DNA of 64,000 nt. Source: Fistulifera solaris. Its lineage: Eukaryota > Bacillariophyta > Bacillariophyceae > Naviculales > Stauroneidaceae. The notes under the pieces are model-generated. The model was not told where the DNA came from. It was given only the letters and a program-made list of their open reading frames with translations, and made no database searches. Positions within the stretch are counted from its first letter, which is position 1. The number at the start of each line of letters is the position of its first letter. This document shows, in pieces, positions 43,634 to 53,708 of this stretch. The stretch spans positions 372,001 to 436,000 of the forward strand of contig AP026136.1 of the NCBI GenBank assembly GCA_030295235.1, written 5' to 3'. Both the position numbers and the translations under genes were made by a program.

Positions 43634-44947
43634 ATGAAAATCAGTTTGGTGGTATCGCTTCTCGTATGCACGGCTTCTCATGCCTTTGTTTCTCAATCGC
43701 CCCGACCGTTCGTCCGGGCGTCCTCGCAGGTATTTGCGACCGTCGAAGCCCCGGTGGCTCGAAAGACCAAGGCTCCCGTCTTTGATGAAGTATGCGAGAC
43801 TACGGGTGTTACCTTATCGCGCTTCATGAATGAAGTGGCCATGCTAAACCCGGAATTGAAAGAACTCGCCATTTTGTTCGGAGCCATTGATACGGCTTGC
43901 AAGGCCATTACCAACCTCGTCAAGCGATCGCAACTTCCTTCCAGTGAGACTCTGGGTTATCAGGGAGAAGTTAATGTGCAAGGAGAAGATCAGAAGAAGC
44001 TGGATGTCATTACAAACGATCTTTTGAAGCGGGCTCTTCGTTTCACGGGCCGTCTCGGTGTTTTGGCTTCGGAGGAAGAGGACGTTCCTGTCGATTTGAT
44101 CGGAAATGATAAGAGCGATAGTCGAGATATTTTGATCGAAGAAGGTGAAAAATATGTGGCTGTATTTGATCCCCTGGATGGATCTTCCAATGTGGATGCC
44201 GGTATCCCCACCGGAACAATTATCGGAATTTACGAGCACGACGAAAACTGCGTCGTCGATCCGGATGTGAGTCACTGGAAAACTACCAAACTCTAGTATC
44301 TTTTGCTACTGCTTGTCTAACCTTTAGCTGCTTACTTTTGACAGTGCATTGGAGATGATTGCTCGGAACAGGAAGCTCAGTGCCTGGCGAACACTCTCCA
44401 GCCCGGAACGAATTTGGTCGCTGCTGCGTATTGTCTGTACTCCTCGTCGACTATCCTTGCCTTGACTTTAGGAAACGGTGTTTACATGTTTACACTGGAT
44501 GAAACCATCGGAGAATTCGTTCTTTCCAAGCCCAATGTCAAGATCCCCGATGATGCTACTATCTACTCTTTTAACGAAGCCAACTTGGAAATGTGGGACG
44601 CTCCTATGCGAAAATGCGTAGAGTCGTGGCGCATGGGAACGGGTAAATCCGGTAAGACTTTCTCCAGCCGTTATATTGGATCCATGGTGGGCGATGTGCA
44701 CCGCACTTTGTTGTACGGAGGCGTCTTTGGATACCCGGGTGACACCAAAAACCCCAACGGAAAGCTGCGCTTGTTGTATGAAGGGGCTCCTATGTCCTTC
44801 ATCATGGAACAGGCGGGAGGCATTTCTACGACTGGAAAAAAGCGTGTGATGGAGATTACCCCCGAAGTTGTTCACCAACGTGTCCCTGTCATCATGGGCT
44901 CAAAGAACGTGGTTCAGGAAGTGATTGACGCGTACGCGGCCGAGTAA
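43634..44947 (+). CDS. FBP: Plastid fructose-1,6-bisphosphatase (copy B)
   Basis: 411 aa, intact; exons 43634-44266 and 44345-44947, intron 78 nt inside the redox-loop region (VVDPD-CIGDDCSEQ). Signal peptide MKISLVVSLLVCTASHAFVS with SHAF cleavage. Catalytic motifs match copy A, including FDPLDGSSNVDAGIPTGT, SRYIGSMVGDVHRTLLYGG and LRLLYEGAPMSFIMEQAGG. Most of the mature protein is near-identical to copy A, while copy A lacks the intron. Divergent duplication is the likely origin. Confidence 0.95.
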
Positions 44948-45469
44948 GATACTTACTTTTTAGTAATAATTCATTTGACAACAGCCAGGTTATGTTAGCC
45001 AGGAAATCGAATACTGAGATTTGTTAGCTTAGCTTATTAAAAGCAATTCTAAAGATGAAGATAGAAAGATTTCAAACCGTCCTAGTTTTGCCGTCACGAA
45101 AAATCTGCGACCCAGAAAGGCTTACGTAATTGATCTGCTGTTGTGTGTCGTTTAGTACTGTCGACGTTGAGATCCAAAATCCAAAAAGACCCGATGGTGC
45201 GTCGCACGCAAGTGCTGTTACCGTACGGTAAGGTGGTACTGTACAGTACAGTACAGTACAGTACAGTACATGTATCTTTCCTACATGTGCCGTCTGTTCT
45301 TGGCCAGTGTGACGGCAAAAAGCTCTGACGTCTTGAGAATGCGCGGAGGAGCCTACGTGTTCGTCAGTTTGGTGAAAAATGTCGTCCGTCGGACAAACAA
45401 CAAAAAGCAAGAAATTTTTTGATTTGCAGACGCCATTCCTTTTCGACGCACTTTCACACACCCAGCAAG
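44948..45469. other. Intergenic upstream of SBPase, with simple repeat
   Basis: 522 bp. Contains the GTACA repeat at 45241-45270. A minus-strand frame of 165 codons that spans it is a shadow or chance frame. No other feature. Confidence 0.4.
45241..45270. repeat. (GTACA)6 microsatellite
   Basis: Six tandem GTACA units starting at 45241, preceded by GGTACTGTACA-like sequence, about 200 bp upstream of the SBPase start. GTAC is self-complementary, so the tract can pair with itself. Confidence 0.9.
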
Positions 45470-46683
45470 ATGAAGTTCGTTGCCGCTCTTTTTTCTCTTT
45501 GTGAACTCGGCTACTGCTTTCAGCCTGAGTTCCCCTGCTTTCGCCGCACCCAAGACCTCTTCGACTCAACTCATGGGTGAATTCGGTGCTTCCTCCACTT
45601 CGTTCTACACCACCACGGAGAAAAAAAGATTCTTACGAGAGCCTTGACGATGTTCTGAGCACCAAGTGCAGTGATCCCAAAGTTCGTCATGTTATCAAGG
45701 ACATGCTCAACGTATGCGCCGAAATCACGGAGGCTCTTCGAACTGCCCTTGTGACTGTGGAAGGTAGCATGAACGATTTCGGTGACGCGCAGCTCAGTGT
45801 TGACGTAAGTACTGCAACGCGCTCGGACGTGACAGTATGGCAAAATACAGTCTCTCACTTGCTCTATCTCCATTTCTGTCTGAACAATTCATAGGTGATT
45901 GCCGATAACTTGCTTTGGGATGCTGTCAAGCGCTCTTCAGTGGTTCGTGAAGGAGCTTCGGAAGAAGACCCTATTGTACGTGACGTTGATGAAGGCGGTG
46001 AGGGTGAATTCACTGTCTGCTGGGATCCCTTGGATGGGTCTTCTATTGTGGATAACAACTGGGCTGTAGGAACCATGATCGGTATCTGGCCCAAGCGTAC
46101 GGGACTGATCGGGGCTACGGGCCGTGATCAGGTCACTTCCTTGGTGGCCCTTTACGGCCCCCGAACGACGGTTTTGGTAGCCCTCGACGACGGAACTTAT
46201 GAATTCAGCTACGGTTGCACACCCGAGGGGTGCCAGCTCCCAGATGGATCTTGGGAGCCCTGGATTTGCTCTCGTCACAAAATTCAGATCAAGCCGGACT
46301 GCAAGATCTTTTCACCGGCCAACTTGCGTGCGGCACAAGATGTGGCAGGATACAAGAAACTCGTCGATCATTACATGGAAAACCGCTACACTCTTCGTTA
46401 CTCTGGTGGTTTGGTACCGGATGTTTACCAACAGTTCACCAAGGAACAGGGTGTCTTCTCCAACCCTACTTCGTCCAGCAGCCCTGCCAAGCTCCGTCTT
46501 GCTTTTGAAGCCGCCCCTTTCGGTCTATTGGTCGAGAAATCCGGCGGAAAGACCTCCGATGGTGTCACTGGTGGATCCATCTTGGATGTTCAGATCAACT
46601 CTGTTGACCAGCGTACTGCCCTCTGCATTGGATCGGCCAACGAGGTAAACCGATTCAACGAATTCCTCAGCCTTGGAAACTAA
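45470..46683 (+). CDS. SBP: Plastid sedoheptulose-1,7-bisphosphatase
   Basis: 373 aa after repair; exons 45470-45804 and 45895-46683, intron 90 nt, join SVD-VIADNLLWDAV. The Calvin-cycle enzyme converts sedoheptulose bisphosphate to its 7-phosphate. SBPase-type motifs differ from FBPase: NDFGDAQLSVDVIADNLL, FTVCWDPLDGSSIVDNNW, VGTMIGIWP, YGPRTTVLVALDDGTYEF, YTLRYSGGLVPDVYQQF and RLAFEAAPFGLLVEKSGG. Plastid signal MKFVAALFLFVNSATAF then SLSSPAFAA. Two extra bases in runs: a T at 45489-45494 and an A at 45621-45627; removing both restores the signal peptide and the TTTEKKDSYES junction. Confidence 0.95.
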
Positions 46684-46836
46684 GATGCTGTATGAGTATG
46701 AGATATCAATAGATCTCTTTTATTTTACATAGAATTTCATTTGGTCACTTTTAAGCGTTTGCTGCTCCACCGGTCGTTGCCGACAAAACAGAAAAGCCGA
46801 ATCATCAAAAAGCAAATTGAATTGCCAAATGTGTAT

Positions 46837-48657
46837 TTAATCCGCATGAGGGAATGGGAAGCTTCGTCCTGTACCTCCATCTCCGGGTTCTCCATTCATC
46901 GTTCTCATTCGCATAATATCGCGCTCGCGACGGCCTCGGAAGATCCATCGAATAGGGGTCGCTTCAAACCCATCTAGACTTTCTCGGAATTTGCGATCCA
47001 AATACCGCCTGTAGTTATCATTCACAAGCTTGGGGTCGTTGCAGAATACCACAATTGTGGGAGGTCTCGTACTGACTTGATTGCAATAATAGATTCTCGC
47101 TTGGGAGCCGTTTCGACGAGCCGGCGGTGGCTGCCACAAAATGGCGTCTCTCAAGACCTCGTTCAAAATCGACGTACTTATTCTTTTCCTGTGCGCTGCG
47201 ATTGCTTCGTCAATAACACCGTAAATTTTACCTACACGTTGACCGGTAGCGGCTGAGATAAACAGAATCGGTGCCCAACGAATCTGCGGGAGTTCCTCGC
47301 GTACATATTTAACAGCCTTGTCATAGGTTAAGGAGTCCTTGTCCACAACGGCATCCCATTTGTTGCATATTATCGCACAAGCTCTGCCATCATCTGATAT
47401 TTTCTGTGCCAATATGCGATCTTGCTCAGTAACACCAGCAGTGGCATCCAAGATGAGCAAGACCACATCTGCTCGCCGAATCGCTCGAAGCGCTCTATTG
47501 ACCATAAAAACTCAGGCCCAAAATCGACCTTTCCCTTTCTTCGAATACCGGCAGTATCCACAAAACGGTACAAGGTAGGCTGTTCGTCCGATCCAGGTGG
47601 AGCAGGTCGTTCCATCACGGCATCGATGGAGTCTCTGGTTGTTCCGGCAAGATCTGAAACGATGGCCCGTGTGCCGCCAAAGATGGCATTCAATAGACTC
47701 GATTTTCCTACATTGGGGCGTCCAATAATAGCGACATTGATCTCTTCTTGTTGTTCTAGCTCATCAAAGGCTGCTAAGGCATCTTCGTACGCATTTAAAG
47801 CATTTTGAGCAGCATCTCCAACTCCATATTTTCGCATCTTGTAGGAAGTCTCATCCTCTCATGGAAGAGGACCTTTGTGTTTCATAATGGCTTTTGCCTC
47901 TTGTAACTTCTTCACTTTCGTACCAAATCCCTCAATTGCTGTCTTCTTTTGCGCAATTTGCTCAAACATGGACTCTAAAAGATCCGCAGTCCCTACTCCG
48001 TGTAATGCGGAAACAGGAAAGGGCTCTCCGAGTCCCAACTGCCAGAACTCGGACGCCGCCATAGCCCCCGTCTTTTCGCTTTCACATTTGTTGACAGCCA
48101 TGAGTACTGGAATATCTTTGACGACTTCCTTACGCAAAAATTCAGCAATGGCAACATCCATCGGTGAGAGCCCCGCCTGCCCATCCGCTACCAAGATAAC
48201 TGCCGCACTTTCTTCAATCGCAATCATGGCCTGTTCACGGATCTCTTTCGCGAACAAAGTATTCTCATCGTCATCAAAGACTAAGCCTCCCGTATCCACA
48301 ACAGAGAAATGCTCTCCCAGGAATTCGGCCGGGCGATAGGTTCGATCGCGCGTGATACCGGACTCGTCCGCCACAATGGCCCCGCCCGACTGACTCCCCT
48401 GCAATGCGATTAACAAGAGCCGACTTTCCGACATTCGGGCGACCGACAATAGCAATTAAAGGTACGTTTTTGTTCTTCCGAGCGCGCCGAATGGGTTGTT
48501 GCGTTGGATTGTCGGCTTCGATTTTGGTAGAATAAAGTAACAGGGAGACTGGTTTCGTCGGTAACTTTGTCATGGAAGGACTCAGCCAACTATGAGCGGC
48601 TTCCATGAGAAACAGTAATGCAATGGTACTTCGTATTGGAAAATTCATGATGAACAT
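46837..48657 (-). CDS. der: Plastid EngA/Der double-GTPase (ribosome assembly)
   Basis: About 606 aa. Two GTPase domains in tandem: G1 motifs [14 protein letters not shown] and [18 protein letters not shown] and DTAG (G3), NKCE and NKWD (G4). The KH-like end [16 protein letters not shown] is conserved. Der assists 50S maturation. The N-terminus ([15 protein letters not shown]) looks like a signal peptide, so a plastid role is likely. Breaks: extra G at 48396-48399 (restored: [16 protein letters not shown]), missing T at 47506-47510 (restored: [16 protein letters not shown]), and an in-frame TGA at 47859-47861 between the domains, which is not explained by an indel. Confidence 0.88.
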
Positions 48658-49043
48658 GTACTCCGCATCAACTAAATTCTTTGAAACGTTTTACGCTGCA
48701 ACACATTGGCGGTGACTTGTTCTGTGTTCCGTCCAGAGCAGTGTGTTCGTCGCTGTGAAAAAAAGGGGTGATGATGGGCATAGGTCATGAGTCCTGTTTT
48801 TCGGTTGTCATCCGTGACAATTTCTTAAATCATTTGAATACCTCTCCGACTCAAAATGATACAAATTTATTAAGTGGCGATTTTCCTATGGTGATGCCGG
48901 CGCTTCCTTCAAACGTCGTGTTCGAATCCCACAGCGCTCACAGCACTAATAATTCTCGCATTTATTCCTTGACAACATCTCGATGTTGTTGTTGCTGTTT
49001 TGCAAACATAATTACAAGTCGAAATAAACAATCATCTTTGATC
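48658..49043. promoter_or_regulatory. Shared upstream region, Der / BAF-like
   Basis: 386 bp between divergent starts. A TTCGAATCC box at 48909 resembles a tRNA B box but has no tRNA fold around it. Confidence 0.35.
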
Positions 49044-49562
49044 ATGGTAAGTGATGCATTGTTGAAAAGTATCCGACTTGTGTTAGTATTGCTATTACCG
49101 CACCTGGCTTCTCCGTAAACTTGCGATAAAGGACAAGATGCTCCTTTTCTCACGGCCATTCTTCTTCTTCTTCTTTCGCAACAGGCTGAAACAGGATACG
49201 ATCCAAAACGTTCTAAAGTGAACAAAGACAAGCTAGATGAGTTTGTGCAGCGCGACATTAAGGGAGACCTCGAAGAGGTTCCGGGGATCGGGCCGGCCGC
49301 CGTCAAAAAGCTGGCGGAACCGGATGCCCAGGGCAATCCCGGTATCACGACAACTTACCAGCTCATCGGAGCTTATTTGTCTTTGAAAAACAGTGAATGC
49401 GACCCGGTATCTCATAATGATTACTTTTGGTACTGGTTGAAAGAAAAGGGCATCTCGTCACACAGATCGGGAATCGTGCAATGCATCGCCAAGAAGTGCA
49501 ACAGTTTCATGCCCGGATTGTATGATCCTTCCATGTACGAATCGGATGATGAAGAGGAATAG
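49044..49562 (+). CDS. BAF (BANF1)-like helix-hairpin-helix protein
   Basis: 126 aa; exon 1 is the start codon alone (49044-49046), intron 138 nt, exon 2 49185-49562 beginning AETGYDPKRSKVNKD. The middle, DLEEVPGIGPAAVKKLAE, is a helix-hairpin-helix, followed by YQLIGAYLSLKN, FWYWLKEKGISSHRSGIV and CIAKKCNSFMPGLYD. Order and spacing match barrier-to-autointegration factor: GIG hairpin, a YxxLGQFLxL-like helix, FxxWLK, then a C-terminal helix with CxxxWCxxF. BAF binds DNA and links chromatin to the nuclear envelope. The tail is acidic (YESDDEEE), unlike animal BAF. Another helix-hairpin-helix family is possible. Confidence 0.6.
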
Positions 49563-49790
49563 ACTCAACAATTCATTTCTCTTTTCGACTTGACGGTCTC
49601 CTGCGATTGATGCGCTCTCGCCTTTCCTTTGAGCAGCTTGTAGTACAATTTTACTTTTGTCTAAGTTCTAAGTTGCGGATCGTTTGCTCCATTATTACTG
49701 CATACATTTTACGTACGTAGCTAACGAAACGCTGCTAGCAAGTTCTTGTCATACAAGCGTGTAAAGTGTCGCTACAAAAGGCCGAGAGTT

Positions 49791-50411
49791 CTATCCAAAG
49801 ATTGTGCAAGTCAGAATGCCAATTACAAAGAAAACCCCCAAGCGAACTCCAGTGACGGCAACGGTTCCCGCCATGATTCGCGTCGGCTGCTCTCGAATAT
49901 CCTCTAGATAAAGGTCCAAATTTGGTCGCAAAAGAAAGAACTCTACCAATGCGTACGCAATGACAATCGTCGGAATCTGATCAATCACGTTCAAAAAGCG
50001 AGCAGACCATTCGACTTGCGCGGCAAATGTCTCTGGTGTTTCCGCGGGCAACCCCATGACGTGTGTTTGTAAAATACCCCGTGTCGGTGAAAATCCAGGC
50101 AAGAGCGTCTGTGCGTGTATGGCAGCGCCATCCAAATTGGTAATACCCATATCCGCCAATGCCTTGGCCGAGGGAGCAATGGATTTTCCTGCGGATAGGT
50201 AGGGATCGGGAGGGCCCCATAAGGGCTGCGTGTGTTCGGTAGCAGGCTTGAGAAGTGCTACATTGAAAGAAGATAATGGAGATGCTTGTAAAAAAGAGTG
50301 TGATCTTTGATATTGAAGATGAAGAAATGCGCTAGTTTCCGCAAATGTGAGCCATAACATCCACAGAGCCTTAAAAGACGTGAATCTTGTAGAATGATAT
50401 TGCGTCAACAT
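49791..50411 (-). CDS. Plastid-targeted membrane protein of unknown function
   Basis: 206 aa from ATG 50411; the frame is open up to 50699 but the extra part is unlikely. The N-terminus has a hydrophobic stretch (ALWMLWLTFAETSAF) with an SAF cleavage site, then a Ser-rich transit region. A Pro-rich region (WGPPDPYLSAG, SIAPSAKALADMGIT) precedes two hydrophobic segments, IPTIVIAYALVEFFLL and VTGVRLGVFFVIGILTCTIF. No family recognised. Confidence 0.65.
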   Translation of the reverse strand: MLTQYHSTRFTSFKALWMLWLTFAETSAFLHLQYQRSHSFLQASPLSSFNVALLKPATEHTQPLWGPPDPYLSAGKSIAPSAKALADMGITNLDGAAIHAQTLLPGFSPTRGILQTHVMGLPAETPETFAAQVEWSARFLNVIDQIPTIVIAYALVEFFLLRPNLDLYLEDIREQPTRIMAGTVAVTGVRLGVFFVIGILTCTIFG

Positions 50412-50929
50412 GTTCGTGGTGATACTTTTAGAACAGAAACAGCGAACTGGAAACAAACAGATATTGCGCGCCCGTATGATGTCGGAAAACAATTTAATCT
50501 TTGATGTACCGATGCGTTTCAAATCTACTGCTTTCGAGCGAAGTGAGTCGATCCGAGTGGCCAAAAGTCGATTAGTTGCAAGTTGTAAGTTGTTCAATAG
50601 GAGGGCGTGATGGCAAAGGGCAATGAACGAGTCGCGGCCAGACGATCGTATGTTCGGCTTATTGCTGATTGCTTTACAAATTCGTTCACCTTGCAACAAC
50701 TTAGGCTACGTGAAACGTAAATCAGGAATCAGATTCTCCGTAGGATCTATTTGAGTTAATAAGATTTTAAGTTCTTCATGCAACCATACGCATCGATGTC
50801 AACCGTTGCATCGACGATGCTCGGAGATATCTAGAGCGAGGATTTCGCAGCGGCCTAGCTTCTTTGCGTATTGTCTCAAGGAATCTTATTCGGGGAAAAG
50901 AGAAGTCAAAAGACATACCTCGTGATTAT
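50412..50929. other. Intergenic
   Basis: 518 bp between the 3' end of RPT5 and the start of the plastid membrane protein, both minus. Contains only the open 5' extension noted above. Confidence 0.35.
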
Positions 50930-52410
50930 TTAAGCGAAATAGTCTAAGTTTCCTTTCTTCTTTGCTGCAACAACAGTAATTGCTTCTACGAAATCTTCGT
51001 GCATAATTTCAGTCCTCTCCTGTCGTAGAGCCAACATGCCGGCTTCCACACAAATAGCTTTCAATTGCGCACCATTAAAGTCTTCGCATGATCTTGCTAA
51101 CTCTTCAAAAACAACGGAACTGCTTACATTCATCTTTCGAGAATGAATCTTCATGATTTTACTTCGCGCCTCTTCATTTGGATGCGGTAGTTCAATTTTT
51201 CGGTCCAACCGTCCCGATCGCAAGAGGGCAGGATCCAAGACATCAGGTCGATTTGTGGCGGCAATAACTTTGATCATTTCGTTGCTACTAAAGCCGTCCA
51301 GCTGACTCAATAGTTCAAGCATCGTTCGCTGTACTTCTCGGTCTCCACTTTGATCTCCGCCGAATCGCTTAGTTCCGATAGCATCAATTTCATCAATGAA
51401 CAAGATAGCCCCCGCGGAGGTTCCTTGCTTGATCTTGGTTTTGGCTAGTTCAAAAGCGTCGCGGATAAGCTTGGCACCATCTCCGATGAACATTTGCACT
51501 AATTGCGGGCCTGCTAGTTTCAAGAAGATGGCGTTGGTTTGATTGGCGCAGGCACGGGCCAAAAGCGTTTTTCCGGTTCCGGGAGGTCCATGCAGCAACA
51601 CTCCTTTGGGTGGCTTAATACCGATCGTCTGAAACATATCACGGTGAGTCATTGGTAACACAACTGCCTCAATCAATTCTTGAATTTGCTGATCCGCACC
51701 ACCAATATCCGAGTATTCTTCCGTGGGACGTTCGTCTACCTCCATTGCCTGTACACGCGAGTCAAATTCTTCCGGTAGCTTCTCTAAAATGAGATACGAA
51801 TCTTTGTTCGTTCCCACAAGATCACTCGGCTTGAGCTCATCGGGATTGACGAGTCCAGGGAGAGGTAAGAAAATAGTTTGGCGAGTACTGGTACGGACTA
51901 CAGCGGATCGCGTTTTACGATTAGCATCCACATCGGTAGCGTCTCCTGCTTCCTTTTCTTCCTCATCAAGTCCTGTAAAATTTTATTAAGATTGAAAGTT
52001 ACAAAAAAAGAAAAAAGAGTGAGACAAAATGAAAAATAGTAACCCTAACGAAGAAACTGAAAGAGTTATGACACCAACTCACCATCTTCCGCATCAGGCT
52101 CCAAAACTTCTACAACATTGGCTACCAAATATGGCAATTGCTTGTTGAGTTTGACCTTTTCTTGATTTTCTTTAATACGCTCTCGTTGTCCCCTACTTTC
52201 GTGATTGATGCGTTGCACATCCGATTTCATCACCCGAATGTCATTGTTGATTAAATGGATGCGTTGACGCAATTCGGAGATGGACATGTGTCGCGTGTCA
52301 TCGTCATCTAACGTATCCGCGGAAGGTTCCTCCTGCTTCGCTTCTTCGTTCTGCGGGGCGGCGGGCGCTTCGCCCCAAATATCTTCTCCTTCCAAATCGT
52401 CGGCGCTCAT
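50930..52410 (-). CDS. RPT5: 26S proteasome regulatory ATPase RPT5 (PSMC3)
   Basis: 456 aa; exons 52410-52083 and 51972-50930, intron 110 nt, join [12 protein letters not shown]. One of six AAA ATPases that unfold substrates at the 19S base. Coiled-coil N-terminus ([20 protein letters not shown]), OB region ([30 protein letters not shown]), Walker A GPPGTGKT, Walker [15 protein letters not shown], then the RPT5 signature [16 protein letters not shown] and [22 protein letters not shown] short insert KQGTSAG precedes Walker B. The C-terminus is LDYFA, whereas RPT5 usually ends in an HbYX motif such as YYA or FYA. Confidence 0.96.
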
Positions 52411-52872
52411 TCGTCAAAGTTATTCTTTTAATCGCTTTCTCTCTTCACAACGATGTTAAAAAAGATGCAACCCGTACTAGTAAGTGCTCAAGAATATTAT
52501 AAAACACTATACGCCGTGCCTTTCATTTTGTCAGTTTTGTCATCGTCGCGACGACTTCGTCGAAACGCAACGATGGAGATCGAAACGATCGAGTGCAGCA
52601 TTCTCGTGACTGAAAAGAATGATGCTGGACTAACGGAAGAGGGACTGACGTACTTTTGCGTCGACACTCCAAAAGGGGCGTCAAATTTGTGTCAAACGTC
52701 AAATTAATAATGCGCACCACGAAAATTTTCTGTGGTGTCTCGACGTCGCGACCATGATGTTCGGGATGTCCCATCAACAGGCGGGTTCCCAAGGAATAAT
52801 TGACCTTGAATCATTTTATCTGACGTGTTTATGTCCCTGTAGTGTGATTGCTGGTTTGCTTCTGAAATCATT
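52411..52872. other. Divergent intergenic region, RPT5 / acidic membrane protein
   Basis: 462 bp. An 84-codon plus frame (52453-52707) has no recognisable features and a poor start context; not called. Confidence 0.35.
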
Positions 52873-53402
52873 ATGATGATGGTCACGTTATCCTCCGTAG
52901 TATCGACTCTACTGATTCTCGGCATTTGCCGAAAGGCGGCCGGCTTCGGTGTACCATTGGCGGTTCGACCGACTGCAGTATCCCGCACAACTTGGATGAG
53001 GTCGACAGAAAAAGATGAAGAAGAATTCGCTTATAGCCGTCGTCGAAGACGGGGAGAAGAACGAATGAAGTCGACGACAGGAACGAAGATTCATTTTACA
53101 AAAGAAGAGAACAAGATGCATATTTCGAAGACGATGGCTTTGATTATTATGATACACAAGATGAATTCGACGATGAAGACGACGACGAAGACGACGATGA
53201 GGACGAATACGATTTACTCGGGAATGACATTATCCCGAATCCGATCCTCGATAACATCGATCCAGATGGTGCCGCTGAACGATTCCCTGAACTTGCTCGA
53301 GATCCCAGATTTTGGTTTGACATGCTATTGTTTGTTACTTTTCTTGACTTGTTATCGATCATTGGACCAAGAGACCCTTACCCAGACATCCCCTGGGTGT
53401 AA
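52873..53402 (+). CDS. Acidic plastid-targeted protein with C-terminal hydrophobic segment
   Basis: 176 aa after repair. Signal peptide MMMVTLSSVVSTLLILGICRKAAGF, then a basic stretch (YSRRRR), then a strongly acidic middle (DEFDDEDDDEDDDEDEYD) and a conserved-looking end: DLLGNDIIPNPILDNIDPDG, AERFPELARDPRFWFDMLL and FVTFLDLLSIIGPRDPYPDI. One G is missing in the run at 53051-53054; the uncorrected frame runs on as a low-complexity Thr/Met-rich stretch, which is clearly wrong. Function unknown. Confidence 0.7.
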
Positions 53403-53708
53403 ATGCCCCTACGGAGAAAGGAAAACATCGTTGGAAAAAAGAAAATTCTGTGCGCACGCAGAGGAAAAACAGTGTTAAATACAAAGTATTGGTAACGGTG
53501 AAACCAATACGTTCTGCCGTGGGTCTATTCATCCGAAGCTATCTCACACTACCACGAGCTGATTGATTTGCCACGTTACAATTAATTGTCCCTATAAAAT
53601 TTACGGTACATACAACACGAACGAAACGCTGAAAGAAGCTAGTCTAAGCAATTACAACAAACATCAAAATTAATATCTCTAAAATTATGTGCGGTTGCCG
53701 TCGCTAAA
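53403..53708. other. Convergent intergenic region
   Basis: 306 bp between two gene ends. Nothing recognised. Confidence 0.3.

Noticed and set aside
45072-45569. 165-codon minus-strand frame upstream of SBPase
   Set aside because: Crosses the GTACA repeat and the SBPase 5' end; no recognisable content.
47859-47861. Selenocysteine reading of the TGA in Der
   Set aside because: Der proteins have no Cys/Sec at this linker site and no SECIS-like element was noticed.
48895-48935. tRNA-like B box TTCGAATCC
   Set aside because: T-stem and acceptor stem do not pair; no D arm in the right place.
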